A DNA stretch of 30,932 bases from Nemertoderma westbladi (taxonomy: Eukaryota > Xenacoelomorpha > Nemertodermatida > Nemertodermatidae), in NCBI GenBank assembly GCA_032718475.1, contig JAUCBJ010004903.1, positions 1 through 30,932 on the forward strand, given 5' to 3'. The position numbers were made by a program, and so were the translations under genes. Under the pieces are notes generated by a model. The model was not told where the DNA came from. It made no database searches and worked only from the letters and a program-made list of their open reading frames with translations. Within the stretch, counting starts at the first letter, position 1. The number at the start of each line of letters is the position of its first letter. Below, in pieces: positions 27,796-30,932 of this stretch.

Positions 27796-28833
27796 CTACC
27801 AGTGCCAGTCTGCTATGTGCGCTACCGGTACCAGTCTGATATGTGCGCTACCGATGCCAGTCTGCTGTGTGATACCAGTACAATTCTGCTATGTGCGCTA
27901 CTGGTGCCAGTCTGCTGTGTGCTACCAGTACCAGTCTGCTATGTGTACTTGCTACCTGTACCAGACTGCTATGTATTCTATCAGTATCAGTTTGCTAATG
28001 TATGTGTGCTACCTGTACCAGTCTGCTATGTGCACTAATTGTAACAGACTGCTATGTGCACTTGCGCTAACTGTACCAGTCTGCTATATACGCTACCAGT
28101 ATCAGTTTGCTAATGTATGTGTGCTACCTGTACCAGTCTGCTATGTGCACTAATTGTAACAGACTGCTATGTGCACTTGCGCTAACTGTACCAGTCTGCT
28201 ATATACGCTACCGGTATCAGTTTGCTACTGAATGTGTGCTACCTGTACCAGTCTGCTATGTACATTAATGGTTCCAGATTGCTATGTGCGCTACCTGTAC
28301 CAGTCTGCTATGTGTACTTGCTACCAGTGCCAGTCTGTTATGTGCACTACTGGTAACGGTTTGCTACTGTATGTGTGCTACCTGTACCAGTCTGCTGTGT
28401 TCTAACGGTACCAGTCTGCTATGTGTACTTGCTACCAGTACCAGACTGCTATGTGCGCTACCGGTATCAGTTTGCTACTGTATGTGTGCTACCTGTACCA
28501 GTCTGCCATGTGCACTAATAGTACAGTACCAGACTGCTATGTGTGCTACCTGTACCAGTCTGCTGTGCACTACCGGTATAAGTTTGATACTGTATGTGCG
28601 CTACCTGTAACAGGCTGCTACGTGCACTAATGGTACCAGTCTGCTATGTACGCTACCGGTATCAGTTTGCTACTGTATGTATGCTACCTGTACCAGTCTG
28701 CTATGTGCACTAATGGTACCAGACTGCTATGTGCGCTTGTGTTACCAGTGCCACTCTGCTATGTACGCTACTGGTATCAGTTTGCTACTGTATGTGTGCT
28801 ACCTATAACTACCTATGTGCTACCTATGGTAGC
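27796..28833. repeat. Minisatellite of about 26 bp, block 2, with a longer-period structure
   Basis: About 38 units of the TACCAGTCTGCTATGTGCG type. Units alternate between CAGTCTG and CAGACTG and between ACCGG, ACCTG and AATGG linkers. A block starting TTTGCTAATGTATGTGTGCT recurs 115 bp apart (27991 and 28106), giving a higher-order period of about 115 bp in part of the array. Frames rich in Cys, Tyr, Val and Leu are artefacts. Confidence 0.94.
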
Positions 28834-29469
28834 CTATAATTATTTTTGAGAACATTACTTGCAAATATTTTTAGCTATATTTTTAGTATTTTCACATATT
28901 TTTAATGTAATTATATTTGAGATCATTATTATTTGTAATTATTTTAAGCCATTCTGTATTGGCGTAATTATTATATTTGAGAACATTAATTGTAATTATT
29001 TGTAGCTACTGTACCTACTATTTCTACACAACATTATTTGAAATTATTTTTGAACACAGTTAACATTTTGTAAGTAAGACAAACATATTGTAAATATACC
29101 CTTTTTTAGCAACTACTTTACAGTATATAAATGTCAGCTATGTATATTTTATTCTCATTTTAAAATTACCTTGTCGGTTTTACTTATTTTTACTTAGAGG
29201 GGGAGGGTAGCTACCCAAAATATAACTTTTCATTACAATTGATTTGATTATGTACGTACTGTAAACTTGCCATTTTACATTCACTTTACAAATACTGTAG
29301 GCCAAAATAATATTCGTATATTTTTAATTATTACAATGTGATATTTATATCTTCATATACGCTGATTAGCGTACTTTTGCCAGATATGTGTGTATGCAGT
29401 ATCTCTAAATTTAAAGGTGCAATCATGAACTTATTGTTACTCTGGCGTCATTAATAACATAACATAACA
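28834..29469. other. AT-rich stretch with degenerate repeats of 60-70 bp
   Basis: ATTTGAGAACATTA-like sequences followed by TAATTATTTTTAG occur near 28845, 28915 and 28975, a weak tandem structure. No gene seen. Confidence 0.55.
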
Positions 29470-30135
29470 TACCTGTACCAGACTGTTATGTGTACTAATG
29501 GTACCAGACTGCTATGTGCGTTTGCGCTACCTGTACTACTCTGTTATGTGCACTAATGGTACCAGACTGCTATGTGCGCTTGCGCTACAAGTACCAGTCT
29601 GTTATGTGCACTAATGGTACCAGACTGCTATGTGCGTTTGCGCTACCTGTACTACTCTGTTATGTGCACTAATGGTACCAGACTGCTATGTGCGCTTGCG
29701 CTATAAGTACCAGTCTGATATGTGCGCTACCGGTGTGCTACCTGTACCAGTCTGCTATACGCACTAATGGTACCAGACTGCTATGTGCGCTTGCGCTACA
29801 AGTACCAGTCTGTTATGTGCACTAATGGTACCAGACTGCTATGTGCGCTTGCGCTATAAGTACCAGTCTGTTATGTGCACTAATGGAATGGTAGCAGACT
29901 GCTATGTGCGCTTGCGCTAACAGTACCAGTCTGATATGTGCGCTACCGGTGTGCTACCTGTACCAGTCTGCTATACGCACTAATGGTACCAGACTGCTAT
30001 GTGTGGTACCTGTACCAGTCTGCTATGTGTTCTAACGGTAACAGTGTGCTATGTGTTCTAACGGTACCAGTGTGCTATATGTTTGCTACCGGTATGACTG
30101 TGCTACTATGTATGTGCGCTATCGGCACCAGTTTT
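29470..30135. repeat. Minisatellite of about 26 bp, block 3, with a 58 bp higher-order period
   Basis: The same family as the two blocks to the left. CACTAATGGTACCAGACTG recurs 58 bp apart (29551 and 29609), alternating with GCGCTACAAGTACCAGTCTG units. Introduced by AACATAACATAACATA. Confidence 0.93.
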
Positions 30136-30798
30136 GACAATGCAGTGAAATTGGGGATTTATACAGAAGGGAGCGAATTTTGCTTCCACAAGAGTTGCAA
30201 GCGAAAAATAAAATTTTAATCTTCAGGCCCCTATCAGTAATGGCTTCCCACTGCGCTTCCCGAATTGATATATTTATATTTCCATAAAAAAAACCAGCTA
30301 ATTATATTTACCAGTTGTAAACAAAATATATTAGATGTATTTGTAACTACTCAAAGCAAAGTAGAAAGGGCTTCCAAGTTCGCATAAGATTCCTTGTGGT
30401 CAAACTTACCTTAGATATAAAACTTATATTTAATTATTATAGATGTAATATTTGCATAAAACTTGATAAAAAATTCAGAAAATATATTAGCTATAAAAGA
30501 ATAATGAAATAAATAATTAAACATTTGTTTGTAGTGTCTGCAGGCCTATATGTAAATTGGTTTTGCCAGAGAATCTCTTCATTACCATTATCGCGTGCGA
30601 GTGGAAGAGGGCAGGTGGCAGATATATGCAAGGTAGAAATCGCAATTAGTAACCATGAGAGCAGACACCATCACGAAGTTTTTGCAATACTGGATCGTCA
30701 TTAAGATATATTTAAGAACCAATCCCAATAATTATGCAATAATTACACACATGTAAGCATGAAAAGAGTGCGATTGTATACATTTGAACTTATTATGT
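30136..30798. other. Non-coding stretch with no recognised gene
   Basis: The reading out of the minisatellite at 30130-30215 (KLGIYTEGSEFCFHKSCKRK) is short and unassigned. The rest is AT-rich without features. Confidence 0.55.
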
Positions 30799-30932
30799 TA
30801 ACACAGACTCATTGATCAGACTATAATGTATTTGGTAACACAGACTCATTGATCAGACTATGATGTATTTGGTAACACAGACTCATTGATCAGACTATAA
30901 TGTATTTGGTAACACAGACTCATTGATCAGAC
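30799..30932. repeat. 37 bp tandem repeat, at least 3.6 copies, continuing past the right edge
   Basis: AACACAGACTCATTGATCAG starts at 30800 and 30837 and continues at 37 bp spacing. Units are nearly identical (one TATAATG/TATGATG difference). Each contains the palindrome TGATCA. Confidence 0.96.

Noticed and set aside
27815-28849. Cys/Tyr/Leu/Val-rich frames that look like membrane proteins, also at 23692-24082 and 29938-30219
   Set aside because: They are translations of the 26 bp minisatellite and overlap in several frames.

Overview
This window is eukaryotic, almost certainly from an invertebrate metazoan and probably a marine one. The group cannot be fixed from sequence alone. It has no bacterial operons or compact coding. 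It has AT-rich intergenic DNA, LINE, SINE, hAT and LTR-element remnants, and many minisatellites. It also has one exon-like open reading frame that resembles the N-terminus of a voltage-gated sodium channel alpha subunit. Most long open frames here are by-products of tandem repeats.

Layout. 1-1494 (minus): broken gag of a Pao/BEL-type LTR retrotransposon running off the left edge, with its undelimited 5' leader up to about 1975. 3303-3610: 82-90 bp minisatellite. 4225-5825 (minus): LINE reverse transcriptase fragment (LINE-1 here), split by a 307 bp tRNA-derived SINE at 5254-5560 that has a 5 bp target duplication. 7992-8150 (minus): small Ty3/gypsy-like gag remnant next to a hAT-like terminus. 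8506-8542: perfect 18 bp inverted repeat. 10100-10448 (minus): second SINE with a related body. 10542-10693 (plus): short second copy of the same LINE. 10972-11318 and 12764-14024: two foldback-like elements with a shared core and oppositely oriented short-unit arrays on either side. 15490-15850: ACAT microsatellite. 15872-16832: 56 bp minisatellite. 17305-17583 (minus): LINE 3' end with a (TAG)n tail. 17607-21660: about 150 copies of a 27 bp satellite unit. 22292-22912 (plus): sodium-channel-like first coding exon. 23190-23665 (minus): another LINE 3' fragment. 24480-24690 and 27300-27766 (minus): two parts of a hAT transposase. 24944-26620 (minus): a longer LINE copy between them. 23671-23990, 27796-28833 and 29470-30135: three blocks of one minisatellite family of about 26 bp. 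30799-30932: 37 bp repeat running off the right edge.

How the parts relate. The only candidate host gene is the sodium-channel-like exon. If the call is right, everything to its right would lie in its first intron, because I find no following exon, and the 27 bp satellite lies about 630 bp upstream of its start codon. The mobile elements are decayed or truncated, although LINE-1 is still open-framed on both sides of its SINE. The most unusual structures are three. The two foldback-like elements share a core but have arrays built from different units. Both SINEs carry an 11 bp fold-back of their own 5' end. One LINE family has its stop codon as the first TAG of its 3' (TAG)n tail. Nine poly(C)/poly(G) tracts of 14-23 bp are a further compositional oddity.
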